NCBI GenBank assembly: GCA_000827495.1
Contig: KN817545.1
Span: 9,113-73,112, forward strand
Origin: Hypholoma sublateritium FD-334 SS-4
Taxonomy: Eukaryota; Basidiomycota; Agaricomycetes; Agaricales; Strophariaceae
Direction of reading: 5' to 3'
Length of the DNA stretch: 64,000 bases
Shown here one piece after another: positions 38,458 through 51,000 of this stretch. The notes under the pieces are model-generated. The model saw nothing but the letters and a program-made list of their open reading frames with translations, had not been told where the DNA came from and did not search any database. The translations under genes were made by a program, and so were the position numbers. Within the stretch, counting starts at the first letter, position 1. The number at the start of each line of letters is the position of its first letter.

Positions 38458-38909
38458 GTTTGACGTGCGTCCGTTTTAGCCCTCTCTAAGCGTAATGTTT
38501 ACAACGATTTACAGACTGCTCCACAAGGCGTCAGCACACGCCTGTTCGAGATTGAGGGCAAAAGAAGACGTAAAAACTTGGAGCGCTAGTGGGCCAACGA
38601 CAGCCCGAAGGCGTCAAGGAGGCGTGCTTCAAGGAGCCTGTATTAGTTGGTATGGATTAGAATAGATTTTTACCATGAGAATGGACGTATGCCGTCTGCT
38701 CCTGGCATCAGGCCTTAAGTCGGTGGATTGGAGTAGAATCAGAAAGAATAGATTTTCGCTGACTACAAAATGCATATTCACGTGACCAACGTATGTCGAT
38801 GACAGCCCGGGAGCCCGTTGTCACTCTGTCATCACACTCCACTGCGCAGAGCCCATCTACTATTTAAAGAATTCCTGCTGAGCTTGTGAGTGGTTGATTC
38901 AAATTTCAA

Positions 38910-39485
38910 ATGGAACGCTATCTTAAGCCCTCTAGCAATCGCAGCCGACCACCAAGGGCTGCTGGCAGTTCCGAAGCAGAATATTCGGACTTTCCTCCTA
39001 TAAGAAAACTCGACAGTTCGCCTCCTGTTGCTATTCGTTCTCAAGGTTATTTTCAGCCACATCACGTACCCCGCGAGGAAGAGCCCCTTCTGTTACGGAG
39101 ACGGCGGCCGTCAAACACAGAACTCGGGCGAGACCTGGGCCCGGGAGGTGCAGCTGTGGTACCGGCGGCGAAGGGGGCGGCCAACTTGAAGGTAATGCCC
39201 ATAATTAATCAGGTTGATTTAAGAGAGTGCGACTGACAGAGTGGTTGATCTCAGAAAGCACAATCTAAGTCGAGGCGCCGAAGTTCTGAAGATGCTGAAG
39301 ACGAGCGCCCGTCAAAGAAACAGCGACTCAGTTCTGGCAATGAAGTTGACATTGGACGGGTATGGGGGGAGATAACTGCCATCAGGGAGGGTCTCGAGAA
39401 GCTTGCTACCGAGGCAAGGGAAGGCAGACAGGCGCTCAACAATGCCCTTCAGGAGTTGCTTCACGAAGTACAACAAAAGTTATAA
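38910..39485 (+). CDS. Small basic coiled-coil protein, 170 aa
   Basis: Two-exon model 38910-39191 and 39255-39485. The N-terminal half is Pro/Arg/Ser-rich (MERYLKPSSNRSRPPRAAG, LLLRRRRPSNTELG). The second exon opens with a basic nuclear-localisation-like cluster (KSRRRSSED, RPSKKQRLSS) and ends in an amphipathic heptad region (WGEITAIREGLEKLATEARE, then ALNNALQELLHEVQQKL) that predicts a coiled coil. No domain recognised. It sits head-to-tail 295 bases before the Uma2-like gene, and the two might be functionally linked. A nuclear protein is likely; its role is unknown. Confidence 0.6.
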
Positions 39486-39780
39486 ACATCATGTACATGC
39501 CGATTACACTGAATTCCCACTATGCCCAGCAGTTTCGCTTTTTTATGTTTAAAATAGACTTCATTTCTGCTTACAAATGAACCAGGTGTATTATGAGTTC
39601 TACCATTTCGCCGTCACCCCGGACGGCTTACAAGAATAACTACTCTGCTTTGGCTCCGCCAATTCATCATCTTTATTTCGAGCCTGCGAAACGATACACA
39701 GCCTTGCTTCTTGCTTATAAGAGTGGCTTCATTGCCACTGTGACTGTAGCCGCCTTCCACCTGAACGCAACAAACCAAAG

Positions 39781-41272
39781 ATGCTTCATGAAGGTTCCAA
39801 CACGAGCTCTTCGAGGGTATCACTACGCCACTCCTTCCGAGTTCAAGCTTCCCGACCTCAATTTGCGACGACAAGATCATCGAGCACAGTGCGACCTCCC
39901 CGTCATGCTGATGAAGAAAGCCGTATGCTAGAGGTAAATAAGTAATAATTTTCTCTGAACCACCCTTACTAATGCATCTTCATTGAATGCTCAGGCAATG
40001 ACCTTAGAGTCCAAACCCCAGTCCCCTGAAGCCCAGCTCATGCCACAAGCAGCGAAGAAAATAAATAAAGCTTATTATAACAACATCTCCAGGCAGCTTG
40101 CAGCCGTTGCTGACGGTGTCGAAACTCAGGCAGAAATTGGAGGCATTTCGCCGGAGACTTTTTCCTGTTTATACGAACAAGAAAGCTGCTGGGATAGCTT
40201 GAGGTGCGTCTGAACATCCAACCGCTCAAGCCAATACTGAGCGCACTACGTGTAGACTCCATTACAGCCCCATCGATGAGAAATTGATTGTCCATTTGCC
40301 CCTGTACTCTCATGAGATGGTAGACGATCTTGTAAAGGCATTCACGAGCAGCATGACGCTGGAGAACCAGGACAGCATCCGTAGAGGTGGCTCCGCGAAT
40401 ATCCAGCTCCAAGATGGTACGTACAAATCCCCCGACGTATCGTTCTTTGATGAGACTCCCGCACCGGAGGATGGCCGCAAAAAAGAATCCGAGAAAGATA
40501 TGGCCGCCATCCAATCCCATCCCACCATGATTTGGGAGATCGGAATGAGCCAGTCGGCCAAAAAACTGGCCAGGGCTTGCGCACAGTATATCGTTACTTC
40601 CGGTAGCATGGTGAACACGGCCATGGGGTTGTGTGTCAGTTGTGGGAAGGCCAGCGAAAGACGGTTATTGAAGAAGATTACGGTGTCGATATGGAGACTC
40701 CAGAACCACAACTTCACCGAAAATCCGACCCCTCAAGACTTGGAGAAATGTGGCTTTGTGAGGTGACTAGGAGATGACGGAGTCACGGAGGAGGACGATG
40801 AAGCGGCTACCACTCCGGCCAAATATTTTATTTATAGTTCCTATGATGGTGTGAGAATTTCAAATTGGACAGCCTTCTGCAAAAAACACAAGGTCGTGAG
40901 TCCTTTCCGCCTTTTTCATCGACATGTTTTCTTATAGCCTTCTAGCTCTATTCCAGGGCAAAACAAATTCGAAGGACGACTGGTTTCATTAGAATCTATG
41001 AATACCAGATGCGACAAGCAGCCAGGCAGCCCGTGGGTTGGCAAGGTCTCTCGACATTTGCCAAGATTCAATTCGCGGACATCATCAAGGTTGTCGAAGT
41101 CTGCGTTGAAAGACAGCGAATTGCTGACATCCTCAAAATCGATCCCCTTGACAAGCTCAAACCCCGCAACTCACTTGAAGACGAAAATGGTGCTTCATTG
41201 ATTAGCAAGGCGGCCTTGGTAGACGAGCTCCACCACTCCGACGATTCAGATGGGGACTCGGAGGAGGATTAG
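39781..41272 (+). CDS. Uma2/PD-(D/E)XK-like hypothetical protein, 417 aa
   Basis: Five-exon model 39781-39933, 39995-40203, 40256-40762, 40838-40895 and 40946-41272. The central exon has KSPDVSFFDE (Pro180-Asp181), then HPTMIWEIGMSQSAKKL (Glu215, Gly217, Gln220-Ser221) and ARACAQYIVTSG. This Asp...Glu-x-x-Ser arrangement with a following helix resembles Uma2/PD-(D/E)XK restriction-endonuclease-like folds. A later block is SYDGVRISNWTAFCKKHKV, then FIRIYEYQMRQ. The tail is acidic (DDSDGDSEED). Intron 3 is important because it removes an in-frame TGA at 40764. Nuclease activity is not established, since the second catalytic Lys is not obvious. The N-terminal 50 residues are Ser/Arg-rich and the start codon is a choice among several. 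Confidence 0.65.
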
Positions 41273-42426
41273 TTCGAGGAATTGCGACCACGCCGCAGTA
41301 AGTTTGTTCAGATGCTATTCTTCTATGCTTCCGCGACCGGACCTTTATTTTGTTGTTGTATTTCGTGACTGTATATCGTCTGTATCTTCATTATGTTCAT
41401 GTACTCTTACTCTTGCTGTGACTATTTCTATGAGCTAGGACCTAACCTCGATGCCACATTAGTACTAAGGGCAGGACCCACTACCTGCAATGACATCGAC
41501 ATGAACTCAAAAACAGGCGTGACACGCCGCATGGGGTGTGAAGGAGCCTAGCACCTTGCAGCCGTCGCCGCCGCTCCTTGAATAAGCGCCTGTCACTCCC
41601 GCGTCCGAGCCACGTCGTCCGCCGCGCACTCGGTACTCAGTCCCGACCCGACAGCAGAAACATCTAGCGTGCCCCGCGTCTGGCTCATTCACCACCAAAG
41701 CAGGTTTGCCTCACCCATGCTTTTCAAATGCCACCCAGACGCCGTTCCTCGCCATGGCCGCCTGACCGCTCTCGTCCGACTCATACAGCGGCCATGGCCG
41801 ACAACGCCGTTTCCTTTATCCCCCCTCGCCGACGGTGCCGTCTATGCTTCTCACCCGGAACCGGACGCAGCGCATGGCGACGTCGAGGAGTTGGCGTGGA
41901 TCCAAGATGGCTGTTCTTGACCCAGGTATGTCACTAGAGCCCAGCCCTGCCTTTGCTTGCTGACTTACATCTGTAGTACGCATGGCTTCCTTCCGAAGCT
42001 CCAGGCTGCATGGTTCTTTTTTTGTGGCACCCAACGCTGGAAGCCATGCTCTTTTCCACCCACCGACCTTTCGACCGCCCACTGGCAGGAGCTGTTCAAG
42101 CATAAAGAACTTGAAGATATGATTTGTGTTGTGCAATCAACGGCGACCGCGAAGCGCAACCGCCAAGGACAAAACGGCCACTCTGCTTAGATTGTTAGAC
42201 ATCATCTAGTAGATGTCGCGCTTGTCCCAGAAGTTTGAGCCTATCGCAAAGCCGTTCGTAGTATTGTCATGTACTGTTACAAACTCAAGGTATTGAGATA
42301 TTCCGTAAGTAGTAGTAAAGGCTCCAATGAACGCTTAATTACTGAAATATATAAGGCTTCCAATAGCGGGAATTATACCAGTATACTATGAAATGGGATA
42401 TATGTCTGCCAGATGATAAACACAAC
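41273..42426. other. Intergenic with a weak ORF pair
   Basis: Two frames (41728-41937 and 41976-42190) flank a plausible intron (GTATGT at about 41927, CTGTAG at about 41976). However, the frame that looks most coding on the right, KLQAAWFFFCGTQRWKPCS, cannot be joined in phase to the left one. I treat it as unresolved. The remainder is AT-rich and noncoding. Confidence 0.35.
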
Positions 42427-44089
42427 TCACTGCGTGCCAGCCTCCCGATTCTCAAGAGCTATACGCTGTTGCTTCAATGCTTTGCGAGAAGCTGAGGTGT
42501 TTGATTGACGACGAACAGCGGCATCAGGGAAGATTTTCCTAGCATGGACACGCCTTAATTGAGATGTGACAAATTGAAAAACTAGTACTCACCTCGACCA
42601 CCAATCAAGTAATTCTTTGGAGCGCTCCTTGGCAGCGGGCCCGGGAGTGTCTTCAAAGAAATCGACGATATAATTGTACAGCCCTCGGTAGTCGAACCCC
42701 CCATAGATTACGGCCCACGCAGCCGCAGTTTGCAAATTGAAGTGCAACTGTGAATTATTGATAAGCGTAGAACAATAAGCAATAAAAATAGACCCGCCTG
42801 TACTGCAGCATATGCGATGGATCGAGAAGTAGCCTTGCTGTTGAGATGTACCTTCGTTGCCACATTGCGACGCAGGGTTTGTTTGCCAGATGAGGTCCTC
42901 TGCAGCTGGGCTGGAGGTATGTTTTCATTGTCGTCTTCGTCGTTAGGTATATCCTTTGCTGAAGAGGGTGATGTGAAGATAGCTTTAAAGACCTACAGAA
43001 AGACTAAGGACAAACAATGAGCTAGAAAGTAACGGAACACCAGCGCACCCGAATGAGGAGAGTGCTCTTCAAGTATCCTGTTTCCAGCTGATCTGCAGCC
43101 GGATTTCCTGCATAAAAGCATCTTGAGTGGTAGCTGGATAGCCAATCAAACCCTGTCTCTCCTGCCCGTAGTTTAGCACGAGTGCTGTTTATGAAGGGCC
43201 AAGGTAAGATTACCAAGTCATCGGGTGCATGAACGATAAATTGCTCACACCAGGTTGTTCCAGTCAAACTCTGCAGGGCACAAGAGTCTCCCTGTGACAT
43301 CATGCTGGATTCCCCTATTCTTGCGGCAGCTGGGTTTTAACAGAACCTCAGGGCGGTTATGCGCGCCATTTAACCAATCCGCAATGCTCGCACGGATCCG
43401 ATTTAAATCGTCGCTCCGGGCACTGTCAGCACCGCGCTGAAGCTATCGTGAACTCGATAAGTAAATATATCATTGTAAAGGGCTGCGTTACTCACCTCTA
43501 CATAGAACGTGTTGAGCTCTTCGGGTGTTCCATTGTCGACCTTTTTCTGGAAATTAGGGATGAGGCGGTTGAGCGCTTGAACGGCGGCGTGGTTCCGTTC
43601 CCAGCTTATAAATCAAGTATCAGCGCTTCAGCCTTGAAACAAAATATACACAATTAGTAACAAGCGGAACGTACTCGCGTTTCAATTCCTCGACTTCATC
43701 GTCGTTGAGATCTTCAAACTCAGCGCTCAGATCCGGATTGTCTGGGTCCTCCATGTAAGCACAACGGTTATCTGAATCAGAAACCACTTCTTTGATATCT
43801 CCGCAGATGAAGACCACTTTGCGTATGCCGCGTCCAAGCTGACTGGTAGGGGTTGCATTCCTATTGAGTACCAAACTGTCAGGTCAGTCCAATTGTAAAC
43901 GCCGACCAGAACTAACCCGAGTTTTCTTTTCAATTCGTTTGGTGCCAGACTTTCTTGAAGCGCATGGTATCTTCGTTTCCACACAGCAGAGTCCCCTGGG
44001 TCTGCATTGCTGTCACCGCCAGGTAAAGAATTTTCGGCAGAGCTTGAATTCAATGGGTTTGGGGGCACCGAGGAGCTAGGAGTAGGCAT
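42427..44089 (-). CDS. DUF6698-like protein, 419 aa
   Basis: Eight-exon minus-strand model: 44089-43917, 43860-43675, 43604-43496, 43442-43249, 43184-43049, 42992-42798, 42747-42593 and 42538-42427. Hallmarks of the basidiomycete family are present in order: GADSARSDDLNRIRASIADW, NRGIQHDVTGRLLCPAEFDW, TRAKLRAGETGFDW, VFKAIFTSPSSAKD, LRRNVATKVHL, SIAYAAVQLHFNL, then VDFFEDTPGPAAKERSKEL and DWWSRKIFPDAA. The N-terminal 80 residues are Ser/Pro-rich and then acidic. Intron 6 appears to start with GC rather than GT (CAG then GCGGGT); the alternative GT donor would delete the conserved Val-Gln. Function is unknown; the family is highly expanded in mushrooms and often sits near transposons (from memory). 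Confidence 0.8.
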
Positions 44090-44690
44090 GGTCGTTTACG
44101 CCGGAGACAGTGAGGTTGCAGTGGGGGAGCTTCTTTTCAAACAAAGCACGCAGTTCGTTCCTCTTATTATGTGGTGCTTACTAGTAGTTTCTGTCTGAAC
44201 TCAGGGTTGGCGTTTTTCCTGGAGCACCAGTAGGCTTGGTTACTCAAAGTGACAGCGACCGGGTCTCCGAAATGCAACTACTGAGCGACGATAACCCCAC
44301 TTGAACTTTGCAATGGTGGGCGGGCCAGATGAGTTCCGGATTTAACACCAATGACGTTGGATGCTCCCTCGCTGACGCAGGTTGAGGTTGGATCCAGGAT
44401 GCTAGGGAGGACCTCGACCAACTCCAGCTTTCAAAATACGTAAGTAGTTACTAGGCGCATGTAATTATGTGCTAAACCGATATAGCGGTTTGAATGCGAC
44501 GTGACGCTCGTAAACCCTATGCATCGCTCCACATTACCAGTCCTCCGCCTCTCCCAATCATCAAGTAACGACGTCACTGCTAGTATGTTAGTATTGTTGA
44601 CCCTGTTGGTACAGTCAGAGGAGCCCTGTGTAACCGACGGTAAATGGTATAAATGCAGGGGATATCTCTTTGGTAAGCAGCAACTTGAAT
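44090..44690. promoter_or_regulatory. Divergent intergenic region
   Basis: Separates the starts of the DUF6698-like gene (minus) and the SAM-like gene (plus). A short frame at 44501-44791 overlaps the next gene in another frame and is not supported. A GGTAAGCAG just before 44681 could mark an upstream 5' UTR intron. Confidence 0.35.
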
Positions 44691-46141
44691 ATGAACCATA
44701 CCCTGAACACCCGTCAAACCCAACAGCGAGCTGGTGCCACAGGCCGGGCTGCCTATCTCCTAGGCATGGGTCCCATGCCTCGTCCGACTGAGCAAGATTA
44801 CGCAGTCGCTATGATGAACAACGCTTTGGATGGTGGCCCACTGCAAGAGGAAGATAACTCCAACAATGAGGATGTATACATCGACCCTCACTTCCGTACT
44901 GTACCTCAGCCTCAAATTGTGGCGGTTCCAGCACCTGGTATGTTATTCTTCTCGCCAAATCATAGGACTTTCTTGATCTAACCTATTGTTAACCAGTTGA
45001 ATTTGTTACGGTCCGATTACCCATCAACAACAATGTCATACGCGACATCGACTTCCCGGCGGACATTCCCCGAGAGGATTTCTTTGATCGGGTCTTCGCC
45101 AACATGGCCTTAGATCGTGCCACCGCTGACCTTGGATGGAAATCTAACGATGAACCCAAACACGGGCGTGCTCATCGTCTCGCGACTAACGACTCGGACG
45201 ACATTGATCGTGCCTTTCGCACTCTTATCAACACAAAGAACCAGCCTCGTCGTCGGCGGGAGGTATTTATGGAGATCATTCACCTGGTATGTTTCGGTCT
45301 TATAAAGTTACAAACTGACAGCTCACTGACAATGTTTATAGAACCCTGCTCCCATTGAGGCTCGAAAGAACAAGAGCAACGACAATCTGGCGACTGGCTC
45401 TCAGGCTGCGTATAGCGCTGAGCTGCGCCTCGTTCGGGAGAAATTGCGCTGCGGCCTGCATGCAGGCCCAAACAGATGGTGCTACGTGACCCCTGAAAAG
45501 CCGGACGAGCATGTTGCACTTGGCTACGAGGAAATCAGTCTTTGGGCTCGGAGTATTGTAAGTTGTTGACGTACTTGGGTGTGATTTCTATTCACTATAA
45601 TTGTCTTCAGCACGAGAACGACGCAGACCCCGACTGCCTCCTACCTCCTCACTGCCTTCGACTACCTGATTTGTGCCAGAGGGCAGGCCGTGTTCGCAAA
45701 AATATACCGTCGATACCTCCTATCCACCTGCACATCAACAATGTCCCTATATCAGGCAAGGCCAACCGCAACTCGGACATCAGTCAAACTGCAGGGCCTT
45801 CGACTCGAAACCTGAAGCGCAGTCTCTCTGCTGTTTTAACTGAGGAGAGTTCTGGAAGTGACAGCGACGAGGAAGCCCTCCTCCTCTCCGATGTTATCAA
45901 CAGGCTTCACCGTAAGTTTCCTCTGCTCGACCTGCCGCAGTACATCCCCCTGCTCAAGCAAGCAGGAATTGTTTATGCAGATACTGTTACTGAGTTTGAC
46001 AGGGATTTTTATATTGATTTGGGTATGACTGAGGGTGGTGTTGGTCGGTTTTTGTCTGGGGTAAAGAGGATATTGGAATTCAAGAAGAGGGAGCAGAAGC
46101 GGGCTCGCATATATAACAAAGAAAATAGCGTAGAGCTTTAG
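44691..46141 (+). CDS. Hypothetical protein with C-terminal SAM-like domain, 427 aa
   Basis: Four-exon model 44691-44937, 44997-45286, 45342-45557 and 45611-46141. Segments in order are a Gln/Arg-rich N-terminus; a globular region (VEFVTVRLPINNNVIRDIDF, DFFDRVFANMALDRATADLG); a Cys/Trp-containing block (LRCGLHAGPNRWCYVTPEKP, LGYEEISLWARS); a disordered Ser/Asp/Glu patch (TEESSGSDSDEE); and a C-terminal module (LDLPQYIPLLKQAGIVYADT, then DLGMTEGGVGRFLSGVKRIL). The last module has the five-helix pattern and GRFL ending of a SAM domain, followed by a basic tail. The family is lineage-specific and its function unknown; SAM domains usually mediate protein or RNA contacts. The start could lie further upstream. 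Confidence 0.7.
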
Positions 46142-48083
46142 TAAAGACTTGGACTCAGCGACCATAATGCAGAAGTTAGTAACTCTGATTAAATATGATA
46201 TAATTTCTCCATATTCGCATGTACAAGGTGTTCCTTGGCGCTAAACAGTAATTATGTCAAATTTTATGCATTCTCTAATATTTACAAGATGTACTACATA
46301 TACACATCGCAACACCAGATGGTCAGCAGTGTCAGTTGTGCTGACTGCACCACGCTGCCGCACACGTTATGCTATGCTAACGGCGACACGGCATAGTCAC
46401 CTGCGCACGGGCGCGATGTCTGGTGGGGTGCGTGGTTCGGTGCTTCAGCACTGTGTCCCCGAATGCTTGCGACGCGGGCGCGCCGCGGAATAGTTGATCG
46501 AGGTTGGAGGGAGGCGGGACAGAAGGGCGACGAATTGCGTTTATGGCTCATGCGGGCGACATAGCGTTGTTGCTGGTTGACGAAGTGCCGGGTTTGGAAT
46601 GGCGTCCACTGGAGCCGCGGGAAGGGCGTCATTAGAGGCTGGAGGGGGGCGTGGAGCGAGGAAGGGTGCCAACGAGAGCGTCGCAGCTCGCACAGGCGCT
46701 ATGGTAGCGATTTTATGCGCCAGATGAGAGGGGCGGTCAAGAACGGCATCCACGAGAGTATTAGAGCTCGCGAAGATGCCGTTGCGGCGTCGATGGGTGA
46801 TGGAGCGTCTTGATGGAGGACCTGAGAGGAGTGAAATGGTGCCTGCGGGAGCAGCTATGCTTGCGCAGGCGCCCTCGCGGCATCATTGAGTGATGAGAGG
46901 CAGAGAACTTGACTGGAACGGCGCCCGATGGAGCTTCCATACTCACGCAGGTGCCGAGGCGGCATTGACGGAATCCAGAGGGGTGAAACGAGGTGGAACG
47001 GCGGCAGGGCGAGTATCACGGCTCACGGAGCTCCAATCCTCGCGCAGGAATAGTTGGGGTGGTGGAACAGCGCAAGGAGTGTCGAAGGAATCTCACTAAG
47101 GAGACAGGGACGCGGAATGGGGGCACGAGGATGACGGGCAGGTACTTCGAAGCGCTTCTACAGCCCATGCTGAGTTTGCAGGAGAAGCGGCGGCTGCGGC
47201 TGCGGGAGCATAAGCCTTGTGCCGGTGGTGTACTGCTGCGATCGGCGCCCCGGCGAGCATCAGCGGCCGCGCAGGCGTCGTGTGGCAGAAGTGCTGGCGC
47301 GATGTTGAAGAACAGCGCGTGCGGGACATGCGATGCTCGCGCAGGAACGTTGGTGGGGATTGAGTGCGGCCGTTGTTGGATATGCTTGGGGTACGTCAGC
47401 GGTCAGGTGAGTTGGTGGAGAGACGAAAGGCATACCGGCAACCGACACACTCGTGTGGGGGACCGGGGGGGGGCGATCTGTACATCATTCTTAAGCGTAA
47501 TGGCGGAGTTGAGAGGGCTGGGCGTGTAAGTCATCCCCCGGCTGTTGTTGGTTGATATACAGCGTAACCAGAATGTAACAGCGTCGAAAGAGGGACGCGG
47601 AGTTGAGAGGGATGTGGAAAGGGGTGCAGTCTCCGAATGTCAATAGAGACTTAGAAAGTGATGCTACGAGGTTCGCGGTCACATGACAAAGCTCCCAAGA
47701 ACAACGCACAGCCAAAATGTCGTGGCTGTGGGCCTGCTCTCGCCATCTCGCTGCCGCCGTCGTCCTCTGCGCTTGCCGTTGTCGGTCCACGGCGTCCTCC
47801 TTGAACTTCAAGTTGCTGTCCTCGTTCTCCATCGCTGTCTTCCTCCGCTCGCTACGTCTGCCCTTTCCGCCAACTTTCCGCCATTCCAACGGGCAGCTAG
47901 GATCTCCGATCAACGACCTATCTAAGACCCATCTATAGCAGTACTTGCCGTCTACGTTTTTGTATCAAGCTGTTATTCTTCAGAATAATATACCTCTCTT
48001 CCCCAATGGTACGACGCCCTCCAAGTCACACCAAACTGTCAATTGTCGTCTGCTTCGTGTTAACGTTAGTCATTATCTGCTTG
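46142..48083. other. Intergenic between SAM-like gene and transposase
   Basis: AT-rich to about 46260, then GC-rich with degenerate repeats to 47500, then the probable transposase promoter. Frames on both strands (for example 46993-47529 plus and 47491-47913 minus) have no domain support. I looked for CACTA-type terminal inverted repeats pairing with 52.4-53.3 kb and found none that was convincing. Confidence 0.5.
46680..47350. repeat. Degenerate tandem repeat, about 80-95 bp period
   Basis: The core GCTCGCGCAGG or close variants recurs at about 46688, 46768, 46860, 46943, 47039 and 47337, usually followed by GGCG...GCGGC-type sequence and ending in GGAACGG-like sequence. It lies upstream of the Plavaka transposase, where subterminal repeats bound by transposase would be expected. 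Confidence 0.6.
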
Positions 48084-51000
48084 ATGTTTCCTTGCAAGAA
48101 CTGTCAAGAAGAATTCCGTGCTCTCTCTGAAAAGGGTCTTAAGCTACATCAGAAGAAATGCCAGACTTATCTGAACCATGAAGCAGCAGCAAACGCGCGT
48201 CGAAAAGCAACTGTCGCCTCAAAGAATGTCAGAAGAACACAGCTAAAAGAGCGCAAGGTGCGCGTGGGCCTGCTGCCAGCCACCGCAGCTCCAGAAGTAA
48301 GCTTTACTTGAAGTATCTAATAATTCACGGCTACTTCTAATCAATCTATCTAGTATGGGGATGAGACCACTGCTGGATCAAGCACAGGTCGCGATTGTCT
48401 CGGGAATGAGAACAATGACGTTCCCCGTAACTTGGGGTACCTGACAATGGATCAAGATTTTCCAATGGGTTCAATTTCTTCTTCAATACCGCCAGCTCCT
48501 TCGTCTCCTTCGCCACCTCCCCCTCCTCAGCTTACAGAAGCAGGTCGACCAAAACGGAACTATCGACTGCCTGCTCGTTATGAAGATGTCAACCCTCAGC
48601 TTTTGCGACCGCTCGAAGAGGAAAACGAGCAATCAACAGCTATATTGCCACGTCTGATTCTCATGGTGCGCAATCGCCTGCGGACTGCTGCAAATTCTTT
48701 CGGTTTATTCCGAGAATACCTATACCGACCTTCATTCGATCCTGACTCCTTTGTACCTAAGAAGGACCTGTATCAAGTTGGACAAACTGACGGAATCAGC
48801 CCAGTGTTCATGCAACCACCACCGCCTCCTGCTCCTATTCATCAAAACAAAACAGTCGAAATGCTTATGAACTGGAAGAATTCCGGAGCCACAACAAAAT
48901 CAGATACTGAGGTCAACCGCCTTGTGAGGGACATCCTCCTTGATCCTCATTTCAAAGTCGAAGATTTAGAAGGATTCAATGTTACTAGAGAAAACAAACG
49001 GAGTGATGCCGCAGAGAAGAAATCCCCGTTCTTCGACTCCTTCCAAACCGCCAGCATTGACATTGAGGTTCCCTCTGGTATGAAAGGTGTACCACCAGCC
49101 ACATTTTCTGTCCCAGGACTACTCTACCGTAAATTGACTGCTGTTATTAAAGCTGCATTTTCGTCACCGCTGGCTCCCTATTTCCACCTGACTCCTTTTA
49201 AGTTATTCCATGGGTCTCCAGGTGGGAAAAAGGAACGAGTATTCTCCGAGGCTTACAACTCAGATGCCTACATTGAGGAACACGATAGGATTCAGCGCGC
49301 TCCTCTTCCCCCAGATGAACCCAATTGCAAGCGAGAGAAGGTTGTGTTTGGCCTCATGATCTGGTCCGACAGTACCCACCTCGCTAATTTTGGTACGGCA
49401 AAACTCTGGCCGATCTATTCCTTCTTTTCCGGTATTTCGAAGTACATTCGCAATCAGCCAAATTCGGGTGCTTGTCAGCACATCGCATACATTCCTTCTC
49501 TTCCCGACTCTTTCCAAGACTTTGCGGCTTCTTTTTGCAGAAAATGGGGCACCCAGAAGAAGGACATCTTGACACATTGTCGGCGCGAGCTCGTCCATGG
49601 TGTCTGGAAATACTTGCTTGACGATGATTTTGTTCACGCGCATAAATACGGAATGGTGGTTAGATGTGCTGACGGTATTGAGCGCCGAGTCTATCCTCGA
49701 TTCTTTACATATTCCGCGGATTACCCAGAAAAGTAAGAAAGTCTCTTTCTTCAAATATCTTTCTCTAATAATTACCTCAAAAGGGTGTTACTTGCTACCA
49801 TAAGAGACAAAGGCCTCTGCCCCTGCCCTCGATGCCTTGTTCCAAAAACAAAGCTTGACCAAACTGGCACCAAGCGCGACAGGAATTTCCGACTCAAAAA
49901 TCCCCGTACATATTTATTCGCCTATGTCCAAATTGCGCGCGATGCAATCTACAAATCAGCAGTCGCTGTTGCTGGTGCGGTTGTTAATCGGCTTCTCAAA
50001 GCCACATCTTCTGTCCCCACCCTGGTAAGTAAAGACTTCATAGCTTACAACTATTTATGAAAGCCCCTAATTTTTCCTAGAATGCCTTTGCTGATAAACT
50101 TGGTGTTGATTTCGACATCTCCCGTATGCTCGTTGTCGATCTTTTGCACGAGTTCGAATTGGGTGTCTGGAAGGCCCTTTTTACCCACTTGATTCGAGTT
50201 TTATATGCTGCTGCCAGTAATGGCAGTTTAGTCACTGAACTGGATCGACGGTAAGTCTATATTAATGTTCAATAATATCTGCAACTAATTGTTTTTTTAT
50301 GGTAAGCTTTCGGAGTATGCCTACATTTGGCTCAAGCACAATAAGACGCTTTGCAACGAATGCTTCGGAAATGAAGAAACTTGCAGCACGCGATTTTGAG
50401 GACCTCCTACAGGTAGTGTTTTGACTAGGCTTCTGGTCAGAAAATATCCTAACAAGCAATCTCTTTACTCAGTGTAGTATCCCAGCATTTGAAGGGTTAC
50501 TGCCAGAGCCTTACAATGGAATTGTCATGACACTTTTATACCGGACTGCAGAATGGCATGCATTTTCCAAGCTCCGGTTACATACTGAAAGTACCCTACA
50601 GCACCTTGAAAAGCTCACAACGGAGCTCGGAAGGCTCATGCGTGGATTTAGAGACACCACACAGTCTACTTTTTCCACCTTTGAACTTCCAAAGGAAACA
50701 GGGGCACGACAGAGGCGCCAAGCATCTGGTAAGGGAAAGGAGAAGGCAGGCAACAGCTCTGGGAAGAAACCAAAAAACCTGAACCTATTCACGTACAAAT
50801 GGCATGCACTTGGCGATTATGTGCAAGCCATTCGACTTTTTGGTGGAGTAGATGGATTCTCGACGCAAGTGGTTAGTGGTTTTAATCTTCGGTCAAATTA
50901 CCCAATTTATTCACACCTGATTGGCAGGGCGAACAGGCCCATAAAACCGTTAAACGTCTCTATGGAATGACGAACAAGCGAAATGCTGAACACCAGATCG

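Noticed and set aside
40764..40766. In-frame TGA suggesting the Uma2-like gene is a pseudogene
   Set aside because: A 75-base GT-AG intron (40763-40837) removes it and joins the frames in phase.
48006..48083. Upstream ATG adding a hydrophobic N-terminus to the transposase
   Set aside because: The segment would place a membrane-like stretch before a zinc finger; Plavaka proteins start near the finger, and the sequence looks like 5' UTR or intron.
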